DNA from: Copromyces sp. CBS 386.78 | Taxonomy: Eukaryota > Ascomycota > Sordariomycetes > Sordariales > Sordariaceae | Assembly: GCA_030685235.1 (NCBI GenBank) | Contig: MU839094.1 | Span: 124,001-188,000 of the forward strand | Direction of reading: 5' to 3' | Length of the DNA stretch: 64,000 bases | Shown here: piece after piece, positions 48,147-59,670 of the stretch | Layout: every line of letters starts with the position of its first letter | Position numbering within the stretch: position 1 is the stretch's first letter | Position numbers and translations under genes: made by a program | The notes under the pieces: model-generated | Databases searched by the model: none | Told to the model about the DNA's origin: nothing | What the model saw: only the letters and a program-made list of their open reading frames with translations

Positions 48147-50231
48147 TCAACCGAACTTAAGTTTGCTTTGCCCACGCTCGACCTTCTTCGGTCTACCTTG
48201 TCGTTTCGGCGTCGTACTTGTGGATTTCTGATTGCCGGGACGCGAGCTAGACGCTGATGGTTGATTGACGAATGTCTGACTGACACGTTCTTCTTCTTGG
48301 AGCTCTTTAGCAAAATGCCAGTCCTGATGGCTTTGCAGTTCCTCTGGGCTATCGAGGCTGGCGTTGCATCGCGAGCACGTCAATGTGATGATTGGGCCGG
48401 GTTCTGGTTCAGAATTCCCGTTTAATACCTCATCGGCTTTGCCCACCCCCTCTGAACCGGCCGGCTCACCTGACATGACCTCCTCTTTCAGGGTGCCCAA
48501 CCTTTGACCGCTTTGACCACTGATGGCTGTATCGTCGGAGCCCAACCCAGAATTAGCGCCCTGAGATAACTCTCTCTTCGCGAAAAACCGTTCTATCCCG
48601 CTGTTATCCAGGCGCCTTCGCTTCTCTGCCGGGCGGATCTCATTTTCAGGATCAACCGTCGCGGTCCGTGCCCCTATCTTGCTTGCCTGAGCCTCCTCGC
48701 CCTTCAACAAGAAAGCGCCAATGCCCATGTTTCCAGTGACACCATCCTCAAATCCACCGACGCTAAGGCTAAGGTTGGAACACGGCCAAACCTGACCCTC
48801 GGCAACAATCTGGCTTAGCAGGTTCCTGGACAGCTCGAACAAAGTCTCTTCGTCGAGCTTACGGCCTTGAGGAATAGGACCCTGACGTGACCGGGTTTGG
48901 GTGCCGTGGCGGTGATGGAGATTGATAGTCTTCGGCCTCCGCTTGTTTTCCAAAACGCCTTCTTCGACCAACCGGGAAAAAATGTCAGCGGCGAAGATGC
49001 GGAGCCATCTAACAGCCTGTTCAAAGGAGGTTATACTGGGGCGAAAGGACTTGGCCGACAGCATCGACTTGATCTGGACGCGCGGGTTCACCTCGCTATT
49101 GTCGATACCACGCACGGTGTTGTAGACCCAAATCCCCGTGTCTTCGCCTAGTTTCGATTTCAGCTGCTCCACCGAGACACCCAGCAAATCTTTGACCGTG
49201 TCTGTGTGGTAGATCTGACTGATTTGTTCGCCTAGCTTGCCACCAAGGTTCCGCATTTTTGTGAACTTGAAGTCGGACAGGAAATGCTGAACTGAACGGT
49301 TCCGGATCACCGTCTGTTGGTTGGGCTTCCGGTAAGCCGAGCCCAACTTGCTCAACAGCTTATTACAGGCTACACCAGCGGAGCACGTGTATCCAAGCTT
49401 ATCTGAGATAGCTATGCGCACCTTGCGCACGATTTCCGAGCCTATAAGAATAGCCACGTCGTCCCAGTCCGGATCCTCAAGTTCAGCATTCTCGCCTGGC
49501 AGGTCTACCAGCGCATCAGCCTGCCAGTCGAGAGCTGTAATGGATGGCATGGGCAGCATCTCGGTCGGGTCGTCGTATGGGGGAGGGTTGGCAAGCTCGG
49601 GAAAACGTTCGAGTAGGATAGCGTGCACCTGTGCCGAAAGGTCCATAAACACCTCATCGATGCTCGCCTTCTCCACCTTTTGAAGATGAGGTGGGAGTTC
49701 TTCCTTGATGATAGCCAGAATCCTACGGGATTCAAGTCGGTAAGGATCCAAGGACACCTTGTGCGTCGCCATATTGGCCGCGGCATCCGGGTGGTAATCC
49801 CACTTGGCATCGCCTTCTCTCCATGTTGCAACGTGTTGGTGTATAAGGTCCGGGCAAAGCTTTTTTGCTTCCGACACGTTGCAATGCCGGCCGATGCCAA
49901 AACTACGAGCCGGGTAGTTGACCGCTATCAAGCCCTGCCTATACGAGGTCAGTTTGACGTCAGAGGATGCCAAATGGGGGCGCAATGCCGGAGAGTGGCT
50001 TTACCATTGCTGAACGGCAACGGGCTTGTCGACGGGTATCCCCAGTCGCACCATTTCTACTTGGGCGTAGAAGCAATCGAGATCCAAGTGGGCAATAACC
50101 CTGAGCGGACACGAAGTGCTTGAGGCGGCGAGCTGCTGGATGTGACGGTATGTGAACCGTGAGCGCTTCATGCCGGGAGCGCCCGCGGGAGACGAGTCGC
50201 GAAAGGACTGCAGATGGAGCGGTGACAACAT
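48147..50231 (-). CDS. RAD30: DNA polymerase eta (Rad30), translesion polymerase
   Basis: A Y-family DNA polymerase that copies past UV photoproducts at stalled forks in the nucleus. Two exons (50005-50231 and 48147-49938) with a 66-nt intron (CTGAC branch site, phase 2) give 672 residues. The join reads VAVQQWQGLIAVNYPARSFG, a family hallmark. The catalytic motifs are DLDCFY (Asp50) and SIDEVFMDLS (Asp170, Glu171). The thumb and little-finger regions follow (YTCSAGVACNKLLSKLGS; RVQIKSMLSAKSF). A C-terminal ubiquitin-binding zinc finger is visible (Cys597, Cys600, His613, His617), and the protein ends in a basic tail with QSKLKF, which may serve as a PCNA-binding motif. ATG at 50231 is used; Met21 is an alternative start. 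All key residues are intact. Confidence 0.96.
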
Positions 50232-52256
50232 GGCAGCGTATGGGCGGAGTGGACAGCCAAGAGTGTCATTTTTGGTCGGTCGGTCGGGCTACGAAGGCGG
50301 ACCAGCAACAGCAGTCAAAATCGTGGTAGTAATCGCGGATGGCCGAGAGAGGTCTATCGGTGACGGAGGTGCATGAAGACGGCGTCGCGACGGGTGGTTG
50401 TAAGAGTTGCCGAAATCACGTCGGACGGAGTAAAAGCGCGCTAAGGTAAGGTGTACTGTAGCAAAGAATGGCCGCGAAGTCCAGCGTGTCCAGACTGCCC
50501 TGTGGAAACTGTTTTGGAAGCTGACAGGATCGGAGGAAGTTCAAGCCGGGAGGTCCCCCACAGCGGGTGATTGGGTGGATGCATCCGCGCCTATCAGTGG
50601 ATGAGATCCCCACGTTGACGCATGCGGAAGCCCCACCCCTACCGCAGGTCGCGCTCGGCTGTACATCCAAAACCAACGACTGCACTTGCAAAGCATCTAT
50701 CTGATTGTGGTCCTTCTTCCCGTCTGCATCCTCAAACCAAAACGGAAGGCATCTTATAACTCACTTCAATTTTGACCCGCTCTAACTTCCATGATATCAG
50801 ACCGAAATATAAAGCCGCGATGCAGGGACGTTTGGCCCAACCCTTCAGTCCATCCAAAAGGCCCCCTTCCCGCATAATGCGAGATACACTACATGTGCAC
50901 CTGACCTGAAGCTCCAGTTGAGGTGTCAGAACGGTCCACATTCTGCCCAAACACGACCATGTCTAGATCGCCTAGTAAGGCGCGGGGGTAGGGGGAGTTA
51001 CATCAACGAATCCTATCGATGTCATGTCTCAAGACGTCTGGGGATACTTTTTGCGCGGCGAAGAGAACTGAAGGCCCTGGGCCACCATCAACATCACTTC
51101 TCACGACAGCAGCCCGGTATTTGACGATTTGTGCCAAGTACGGGATACGGTTTTTGGTCAAGAGTGCGTGCTATGAACATACAACCTTTCGTAAAACCAG
51201 ATGTGCATGCTCGATCATACGCTCGATGGGCGACGACTTTCATTCCGCTCTGGAGAGGGAACGGACGGGAAGCTACAGACAAATTATCTCATCGACCCTC
51301 TCTACGCAGCCTGAGAACCGAGAACTTGAACCCCAAAGTGACAACACAGCGCCTACATACATATTGCGTTAGCATATATCCCATACGTGGGGGTAAACGA
51401 TGCAATGAACCCTACGATACCACCAGTTCGCACGACGCATCGTTTTCTGCTACCACCACTTACCATTTGTTCTTCAGGTTGCACTCAAAGCAGTGTCCCG
51501 TTGTTCCATCCGGATCCTGTCAGTCCATGTTGGGCTTTCTCAGAGTTCCACCGGAGTTGCATTCTGCTATTGAAATCCACTCTATGTCTTGAGGGCATTG
51601 ATGTTAGCTACTGTGTAATCACTTTCAACCACGAACCACAGGAAGACAAACGGCTACGAGATATCAGAACAAGGAGAGGGTGATCAAAAAAAGGTGTTTG
51701 AACACAGACAACGGCATCCAGCTGGCTTCCTGGCCCAAGGAACATACATATGATGGAACTCCTCAACCCAATAGCAAAGTAGGTACAACCGAGTGCCAGC
51801 CTGATCGTGACCACAATAATTGTGCCGACTGTAAGCTATAAAAATCCATGTTGAACTTGCCCTTCTTATGATATGGGCCGTGCGGAACCATGTTCTCTGA
51901 AGCCTCTGCCGGCTAAGAGTGATACGTGCGATTGGAGACGTCCAAATCATGCTGCAATTTCGCAAAACTCGGGTGGTCATCTTCTTGGGAGTAGTAAAGG
52001 ATGAGTACCTAACTTTCTCCAAGCTTTCTTTGGATCAAGTAGACAGGAAGCCATGGAACATGCTCACATCCGGAGAGACAGTAACATCAGCACCATACAA
52101 ATGTGACCGCCATAATCCAACATTAAAGTATCTAATCAAGAGTAAAAAGAAACATAACCACCGCGCCCTTCGCCGAGCGCCAGCAAAGTACAGAAACAAA
52201 AATAGTACATAAACAAATGAAAGGGGGTATCTAGATTGATAATTTGATTCCAAAGT
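50232..52256. other. Intergenic region upstream of polymerase eta
   Basis: No gene recognised. The left end should carry the polymerase eta promoter and the right end the 3' untranslated region of the palmitoyltransferase gene. Open stretches such as 51131-51592 start at non-ATG codons and show no domains. Confidence 0.5.
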
Positions 52257-53813
52257 TCACAAGTTCGCCGGTCCATGCGCCTGGTCCTGTTGTCCCTGCT
52301 CCTGCTTGTTATTTTGTTTCCTCTCCTTAGGCCGTGCTCCCACCTCGGTTTTCGATGTGGCAAACCCCTTCTCGTCGTCGATCAGTGGCGGAAGCCCAAA
52401 CCTTTCCCGCACGCGTTGATATATGGAACCCATTTCGTAAAAGCTCTCGTTGTTCTCATACGTCGCGCAAGGTGAGTCCTTCAGAGGTAACAGCCAGTCG
52501 ATAAGCCCATTACCCATAATGGATTTCCAGTTTCGATAGAAGCCTAGATCCCACGGGTTCTCGCCCAGCTCAGTTTTGACAATGGCGAAAGTGCGTGTTG
52601 CCAGCATATCCCTCTCGCTGGCCACACCCCTTGCACCAGTGTCCCTTGATAACGGAGGGGTCAGGTCTCCGGGATTCGATATCGGATATGTGATGACCTT
52701 GTACTTTTCACAGGATTGAGTGCCCCTAGGGACCCGAATGGCGAGATTGTGTGGAAAGGTTTTGGCCTTGAGGTAGTCGATGTTGGTCATGTTCAAGAAC
52801 GCATACCGCGCGGATGTGATGAACATGGTTATGGCGAAAAATCCAAGGAGGCCGTTTAAAGCCAGCATGGCGACCACGAAACCATCGAGGCCGTAACCGG
52901 TTTTGAGTCGCTGTTTCGTGCATAGAGCGCAAGCAGTGATAACTACTATGGCGCAAAGCGATCCGTAAAACGTAAACTGGATGAAGTATTTAAAAGCTGC
53001 GCCATGAAATTAGCCTAGTCCGCCATCATATCGACAGTCCCCCAACTTACACGTCTCGCCCACAATTCCCCCAACCCACGGACAATAGTGGTCCATTTTC
53101 TTCACGCATCGATCGATGTCACTGCAGTGATGCGCCCTGTCTGGCTTCCAAGTGCAACAACTGTGACACCATTGCGGCTTTCCGTCTGACTCGCAGATGA
53201 AAACGTCTTTGCTGTAAAAAGATTCCAACCCCGGACTATCAGGGTCCTCATCTGGTCCGACATTGCTGTAGGGATTGGCCTCTATATCGTCGGTTTGTTT
53301 ATGCTTGTGTCGTCGCCAACTCGGCTTCTCTTTTTCCTCCTTTTCTAACCGCCATATCGCCCTCTGTCCAAGGGGGACAACGCCGGGATTTTGATGAATA
53401 ACCAGGAACAACCTAACATAGGTCAAGACCATCAAGACAAAAGTGACGAAGTAGAGGACGAGGATTGCGATCGCAGCGCTGGGTTGTTGACGCCTATGGA
53501 GAAAGTGATCCACTGTGAAAGGCTTCCGGTCAGTGGGAAAAGTTCCGAGTCAGACAGAATATATAGAAGCCCCACATCTTCTGTCGGACCCGATTTATAG
53601 GTGCGAGAAGGAACATGCTGGGTGACATCACATAGGGACAGGGAGAGACTGTCCGAGTGGAAGTTGAAGATGGGGAAAAAGGACAACCAAGAACGTACCG
53701 CAAACTCTCTTGGCCGTGGTGTATGTTGCCAGACCAAAAACGGCGGCTAGAAAGATGGGCATAAATCGTGTGACCCATCTCGTCTCGGACCGGCGCGCTC
53801 GAACGGAACTCAT
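52257..53813 (-). CDS. PFA5: DHHC-type protein palmitoyltransferase, PFA5-like
   Basis: A membrane enzyme that attaches palmitate to cysteines of target proteins. Three exons (53699-53813, 53051-53512, 52257-52996) with introns of 186 and 54 nt give 438 residues. Membrane segments: about 17-35 and 51-78 before the catalytic domain, and two after it ([44 protein letters not shown]). The cysteine-rich domain reads [35 protein letters not shown]. The active motif is DHYC (Asp179 to Cys182) instead of DHHC. The join ETSFKYFIQF and the overall layout match fungal PFA5 proteins as I remember them. The C-terminal tail is polar and Gln/Lys-rich. The 186-nt first intron contains a CTGAC branch site near its end. 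Confidence 0.93.
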
Positions 53814-55857
53814 TTCATCCCCAACCCTTGAGGCATAGGATGTGGTGTTTGTCGTAGCGTAGTCCGAATATGCGGGTCAAACCTCAGATCAGTATCGTTG
53901 GTGGCGTTTCGGACGAACGAGGTAGGGGCCGGGGCGTTTATTCCGCTTGCACACAGGCTAGTGCATCGGAGGAGTGATCGTGCAGATGAAAGGCGTTCAG
54001 TCGCAATGATCGTTCGGCAGGCGTGGTCGGCGCAGGATGATAGGAAACGGCCGGACGGCGAGAGTTCAGGAGACTAGTACCTAGGAAAGCGTAAATGACG
54101 GGCGCATATTGGCCGAGCTTTGCCCGCGCATAGGATAGTCGTCGTCGAACGGGGGGACCGTAGCGTTCAGTTGCGACGCCGTATATTGGTCGTTGCCGTT
54201 GGTTTCGTTCTTGCGATACCGTCCAGGGATGCGCTCAAAGAAGATGAAATGGTGGACAATCGGAGGTTGCTTCTATTAGACAATCCAAGACATCATCCAG
54301 TCTTTCAACGTCCGCATTTGTTGGAACTTGGAAACCTGGGCTGCCCTGGCCCCTGGACTGCAGGCAGGGAGGGTCAGCCCCATAGGGGCGCGTCCAGTGC
54401 GCAAAGAGCCAGGGGCCCGCACTGTGGTCGCAACTGAGGACGCTGGATCCAACCCGAAATGTTACAGTATCAATTGCGCCTGCAGTGAGCGTTAACACTG
54501 ACGGTACAAGTCCATATACTATTCGATATATGTAGAACTCGCAACATCTTGACCTTCACTTACGGCAGGGCGGCTCATAACGAAGGGAAACCGCTAAGAG
54601 AAGGTATAATCTGAGATTCCCAACATTACAAACTTGAGATGACTCTATCAGTGCGCACTAACATGCTGAACATGCTCGGTTTTGGCGATGGTGATGGTGG
54701 TCGATGAAAGTACGCCCGGCATGTATGTAAGGGAACAACAAAGTGCTGTTAAAGTCCAACATTTGGGCCAATACTAGCGCATTAAACAACGGGAATTAAG
54801 AGAGTACCATGGGCCAATTTCGAAATTGGCATCTAGGCATTGTGACTGTGGGTTCACCAAGGTTTTAGCGTAGGCGGACACCAACTGTCTCTGTGACAAG
54901 CTGTAGGTCTCAGGTTTGGAAGTTGGTCCACGATAGCAACCCAACGAAGACTTTGCAAAGGGTTTCTTTGAGATGGGTTATCTGGTTGGTGTTTCGTCGG
55001 CTTCATTAGGCTGGGGCTCTGTTTGGTGATCTTTGAGGATAACGTGCGTTTGGCCCTCATGGTCGGACATGGCCAAATCGATCCACCATCCCGAGCTGAC
55101 TCGTTGGCTTTGGCCTCGGCTTGACAAGAGTGCCAATAATCAAGTATTCATTGCGAATCGAAGTTCGACCGAAGCAATGAGCAGAGCTAGCAACTTCTCA
55201 ACCAAACATTTTGGTGAAACTAAGGTAGTTCCAGTGTTGACAACATCAAACGGGCAAGGTGAGAACACGAACCACCCGTTCGTCCCGAAAAGCCAATCCA
55301 ACAGTACGTGCTGGGCGATCTGGACAAGGTGTTCAGATTTCTGTTTATCGTGCAATCATCGGGCTCTGTGAGCCGCGCGGCTCTGTGCTGTGACTGAATC
55401 CCACCGACCACCTCCTCGGAGTTGTTGCAGCCCTAGGTGGACTTCGTGGTTCATGTTTGGTTTCCACATCGGCGTCGCTAAGCTGTCTATATCCAGCCTG
55501 TGTTGATCATGAGATGTGTGGTTTGAGCCGATACCTTGGCCATTGGCCGTTTCGGTTCCGATGTTCGCAAAGGTGTCGGCTGAGACGTTGATCTGAACGG
55601 TCACATAATCTCTTCACGGCCCTCATTGAGGTCTAAGGAGCCTCATGTCTCCGACATGTTTCAGTATACAACGTCCTCTTCGGTCGCTGCGCTACCGAAC
55701 AGGGTTACATGTGTCGAAGGGGGCCAGTAGTGCGGCTTTAGGTTGTTTTGTGAGTGATGCCATGTGATTGTCTCCAGATCATGAGAGAAAACATGAGATA
55801 ATATGGCTGAGGTAACATCAAAATCAGGCACCCGCAGAGCCTCAACTTGAAAAAGAG
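53814..55857. other. Intergenic region upstream of the palmitoyltransferase
   Basis: No gene recognised. Frames in the 54.1-55.6 kb stretch start at non-ATG codons and show no domain. Confidence 0.45.
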
Positions 55858-55867
55858 CCTCATCTCA

Positions 55868-56445
55868 ATGTATAAAGCGGATGGTGGGTGTCTTCATCGG
55901 CGAATTGTGAGATACCACTCAGTATCTCGTCTACGAGGAAGAAACTACCTCCCAAGAGTAAGTTATTCATGCCGCCATCTAGGAGAACCGTCTGCTAACA
56001 AGCTTTAGTATCTGGCTCTCCACATACGATGCTCGAAGAGGATAAAAATGACAGTAATCAAGAGGAACCAACTTACTCGAAGCCAGACTTAACACCAAGT
56101 TCGGCTATCTCTGTCACAATCCTACACCAGTTCTGGATATCACTTCTATCTGTCCTTCAAATGGAAACAATACCAGACCATGAAGCCATCTTGGATGACA
56201 AGAATCATGCCTGCGCCAGCTTTCCGCTTCGAAGTTTCGCAAGGGCGTCTTTCAGGATGAGTGGTAGCTCAACCACCCACCGTCTATTTCTTAATCGCTG
56301 CCGCCAATTCTCTCTCGTCAAGGCAGCTTGCTACTTCTACTCAAGGATGTGGACCTTGAGCATCTCATTACTTTGGGTAGCGATCCGAAGCAGCAAGTAT
56401 GGGCCTGATGGAAATGTCAGCAAGACTGAAGATTTTCTGTTTTGA
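55868..56445 (+). other. Possible spliced gene, coding frame unclear
   Basis: A very regular intron signature lies at 55958-56008: donor GTAAGT, branch word CTGCTAACA, acceptor TTTAG, 51 nt long. Splicing it from the ATG at 55868 gives only a short basic peptide. A different frame of exon 2 is open for 138 codons from the ATG at 56029. Either this intron is in a 5' untranslated region in front of the 56029 frame, or neither is real. No domain is visible in either product. Confidence 0.3.
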
Positions 56446-57425
56446 TAAGTTATTCGGTTATTTATATTATGGAACTCACCATTTCTTTACCTTGTCGTCT
56501 TCGTGGTCTCGTTTCCATACCAAGCGTCATCCTAATCAACAGCATAGAGCGGGCGAGAGGTACGAAGTTTGACGGACGTTGGCGGAGTTGCCGAAATAAC
56601 GTCCTGGGAGACAGCCATGTGGTTGTCGTTGGCACACATACATACTTGTCAGAGCTCCATGCGCTTGCTTCCCCAACCTCAACGCCTCACGAGTACCACT
56701 GCCGCATGTTCCCCGCCCCCTTGCCTATTCATTCGGGGCGAATTGTCGGAGACGACGTCAGTTACGGTCACTTGATCTTATCTTCTTGTCGAAATCCCAG
56801 CCAAGCCATGACACGAGAGGCGTCTGGTTTGATGGCAAGGCCAGCATCTTCCTTCTTCACAACATCCGACGAGGATGTAACAGAAGACACCGAAGGCTTC
56901 TATGGCTGTGCGAGGGCATGTGTGCCTCTTTGCTTCATATCGGACGGACAGCCGACATGACTCCTACGAGGCGGACGAAGTGACCCGAAAACATCGGATC
57001 TCATTTGTGGGGGCCAGCCAGTCTTGATCCGGTATGTTCTGTTTCGGTCAACTTCTCCTCAAAATCTCAGATACCACGCCTCTCTTCAATCTCTGCCAGC
57101 ATGGAGCTGCTTCATGGGGCTGCAGAGCCGCAACATGTACACTTGACTGCTCAGTGCTGGGTCGGTTGGATGGACAGGCGGCACCGAGGAAGGCAGAAGT
57201 CTGAGTGAGGCGGATAGAAACCAGCCATTCGCAGGATTGACGCGCTCGCCTTGGGGGGGAATTTGCCGGTCGCAGGGTATGATGGATTTCACAGGGATTT
57301 GGTCGGTGAACATGAACGATTTGGACGTATAAACTGATGGCGGGCGACGTGAAAAGGTGGCAGTGTTTCTTGGAGGATGAAAGTGCAATTCGATGTTCAC
57401 CGGGCAGGAAGAAGTAGGGATCGAT

Positions 57426-57453
57426 CAGTAATAACTGCAACTGGTTATTACTG
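57426..57453. repeat. Hairpin-forming inverted repeat
   Basis: CAGTAATAAC (57426-57435) and GTTATTACTG (57444-57453) are exact reverse complements separated by 8 nt. Related words (CAACTGGTAATAACG) occur near 57810-57830. Confidence 0.8.
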
Positions 57454-57925
57454 AAATTTCCAGAAATTTCCTGCAAAAATGATGTTCCTTTCATCGGTTT
57501 CAGCGCACGTGACTGAAATATGGGGTTTACAGGGGTAAGCTAGGCACACAGACTGGGCTTTCAAACCCCCAAATCTGTAGGGCGCGCCCTGCCCCTGGTT
57601 CATCTATGAGCGTGAACTCCCTGAGGATGGCCTCGCTTCTGGCCTGTCGAACTGAGGGTATCGCTGAAGGTATCGAAACTCGAGAGGTTTACTGGGTAGA
57701 AGCTGGCAATGAGGGGAAATTAGGAAGCAAATCAGCACATTGAAAGGTTGTGAAATTATCAAAATATATGCGGTCCACACTGGGTGCACGGTCCCTCGTT
57801 TTAGCGGTAATTTCAGCAACTGGTAATAACGTGCAATAATTCCATTATTTCGGAATCAATCGATCCCTAGGAAGAAGGGCGGCGCGGATGACGGAAGTCG
57901 GAAGTTACCTCTACGGATTTTCCAT

Positions 57926-57951
57926 TTGGAGGATGAAAGTGCAATTCGATG
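57926..57951. repeat. Second copy of a 26-bp direct repeat
   Basis: Identical to 57370-57395 (begins TTGGAGGATGAAAGTGC). The pieces around the two copies are also shared but lie in a different order, which suggests the breakdown products of one element. Confidence 0.7.
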
Positions 57952-58284
57952 CTTTCAATGTTACTGTGGGAGGTAACGTACTGGTTGGTATTCAGGTTGT
58001 TTTTCCGAACAAAATGCTGTTTACAAGTATGCAGGACAGAGCTGACTGCAGTATAAAACACGCTGTAACTCCATGTATGCAATACGGCGACGAGAAGTAC
58101 CGCTCGAGTAACTTGAAGGGAGCTGAAAACACCCCAGGCCTAGCGCGATAGACAAACAGTGTACCGGTGTACCTTCCCACGTGGCCGCAGAGCCGCAGAC
58201 TTCATGGGGCAGCCCTCACGGTAGTGATGCCGGACATGGCGCCTCATTCACGTGTCGAGGTATGCATCTCCGTTTCTCCCTCCC

Positions 58285-58779
58285 ATGGCCAAACAGATTC
58301 AATTAACACATTTCACTCAACTCGGACCGGTTTTGATTCAACGACAAAGCCAAGAACTTCATCACATCACTTCCGCCGACATCTATCCGACGACGGCGAC
58401 CCCGAGAGCCAGCCTGGAGGACAATCGAGGACCGAAGGGTGTTTACTTTCTGAGTGCCGAGTTCGAACTCGAACATCAAACAACTCCAATCCGGCCGGAG
58501 AAGGGCAGTTTAGAGTTGGACAATTACCTACCGCTATACTCCTTTGGGGCAGGTCGACTCGGCATTTCTTGCCTTACGACCGCGAGTTACCTGCCCGTAG
58601 TGTATGGGCTCTACGCCGGCACTCAATTATCATTGCTTGTTTTTCACTGTTCCGCCTGGAAATTGGGAGTGCTGACCGAGATCTGTTCAGTTCAAGCCCT
58701 GACGATGGCTCAACGATCACCAATCGTCCTCCAATCCGGTGGATTCAAACAAGATACTTTTCCATGCAATGACGGATAG
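58285..58779 (+). CDS. Hypothetical protein, 164 codons
   Basis: An ATG in good context (CTCCCATGGCC) opens 164 codons without introns. The product begins MAKQIQLTHFTQLGP. It has a hydrophobic stretch near residues 96-130 (LYSFGAGRLGISCLTTASYLPVVYGLY, then LSLLVFHCSAW) that could be one or two membrane segments. I recognise no family. A second long frame on the same strand overlaps it, so coding bias alone does not settle which, if either, is used. Confidence 0.3.
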   Translation: MAKQIQLTHFTQLGPVLIQRQSQELHHITSADIYPTTATPRASLEDNRGPKGVYFLSAEFELEHQTTPIRPEKGSLELDNYLPLYSFGAGRLGISCLTTASYLPVVYGLYAGTQLSLLVFHCSAWKLGVLTEICSVQALTMAQRSPIVLQSGGFKQDTFPCNDG

Positions 58780-59378
58780 GCTGCTCGCCTGTATGAGTCC
58801 TTTCCCTTTGATCAAGGGTCAGAGTCTGAAGTGGATACTACTCACCGGAGTCGCACTGCCAATGGTTTTCGGTGTTGTCTCTCGTACTATCTGAGGCCAT
58901 TACACTGCCAGATCTCATCCCAAAGCTCGGTGGTCCGTCTGGGCAGAATCATCATGGAAAATTCGAAGCGCAAGGCGCACCCACCGGTGCTGCTCGTTGA
59001 CTGGCCGGGAACCATCAATGTTGAATGGTAGTATGGCTTAGTTGACGATTGACGCATTCGGAATTCTATCTGTTGTCGTGGTGTCAAAATCTTTGCAAAG
59101 ATGTGAGCCATGGATGGGGTATAAGATTCTCACCACCACTCTCTTCTCAGATCAATGTTTTCATACCCATCATCTTCACCATCTTTACCATCCTCACCAT
59201 ATTCACCATTCTTCAGTGTTTTCTCTGCATCCGCAAGACATTCAAGAAATATCTGCTACCAGACTCAACTCTAGTCGATATCTCAGTCTTTGACAAAAAG
59301 TCCAACGTTTTCACCTCCACTCCATCTAAGACACTGGCTTCTCACTTCACGTACACTCAACAGCCACCCGTTGACAAA

Positions 59379-59670
59379 ATGCCCGGCAAACACTCGAGCT
59401 CTTCTTCCAGCAAGACCTCCAGCTCCTCTGGAGGCAAGCACACTAGTTCTTCAGGCTCCGGCTCAAAGACCAAAACTGTTTGGTACTGCGTAAGTGATGG
59501 TCGCTGGTATACCCGTCTGTGAAGTGTCAACATCTGACAACCCGTTCATGCAGAGCGACTGTCGCATTGGGCCCCTTAACTATCACATCGATGAATATTG
59601 CCCCGACTGCCAACATAGACGTTGCGGCGCCTGCACCGTCACCACAATCGAATACAACCCTCGCAGATGA
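59379..59670 (+). CDS. Small protein with three CxxC pairs (putative zinc-binding)
   Basis: Two exons (59379-59489 and 59554-59670) with a 64-nt intron (GTAAGT donor, CTGAC branch, CAG acceptor, phase 0) give 75 residues. Residues 1-33 are Ser/Gly/Lys-rich and disordered. The second half reads VWYCSDCRIGPLNYHIDEYC and then PDCQHRRCGACTVTTIEYN, with three CxxC pairs (CSDC, CPDC, CGAC) and a His, which fits a small zinc ribbon or treble-clef fold. The ATG (AAAATGCC context) is the only in-frame ATG. Splicing joins two halves of one cysteine pair (TGC before, TGT after the intron), which strongly supports the model. A pyrimidine-rich stretch lies upstream. Function unknown; similar short proteins with a WxCxxC...CxxCxHxRCxxC pattern are, from memory, widespread in filamentous fungi. 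Confidence 0.85.

Larger units (their letters stand above)
56446..58284. other. Intergenic region with rearranged repeat pieces
   Basis: No defensible gene. A 26-bp direct repeat (57370-57395 and 57926-57951) and a hairpin at 57426-57453 are described among the findings. A 148-codon minus-strand frame at 57048-57494 crosses these repeats and is not called. Confidence 0.5.

Noticed and set aside
51131..51592. Plus-strand open frame of 153 codons
   Set aside because: It starts at GTG, has no domain, and overlapping frames of similar length exist.
57048..57494. Minus-strand ATG-led frame of 148 codons
   Set aside because: It runs across the hairpin and the direct repeat, has no domain and has odd composition; it more likely reflects repeat DNA.
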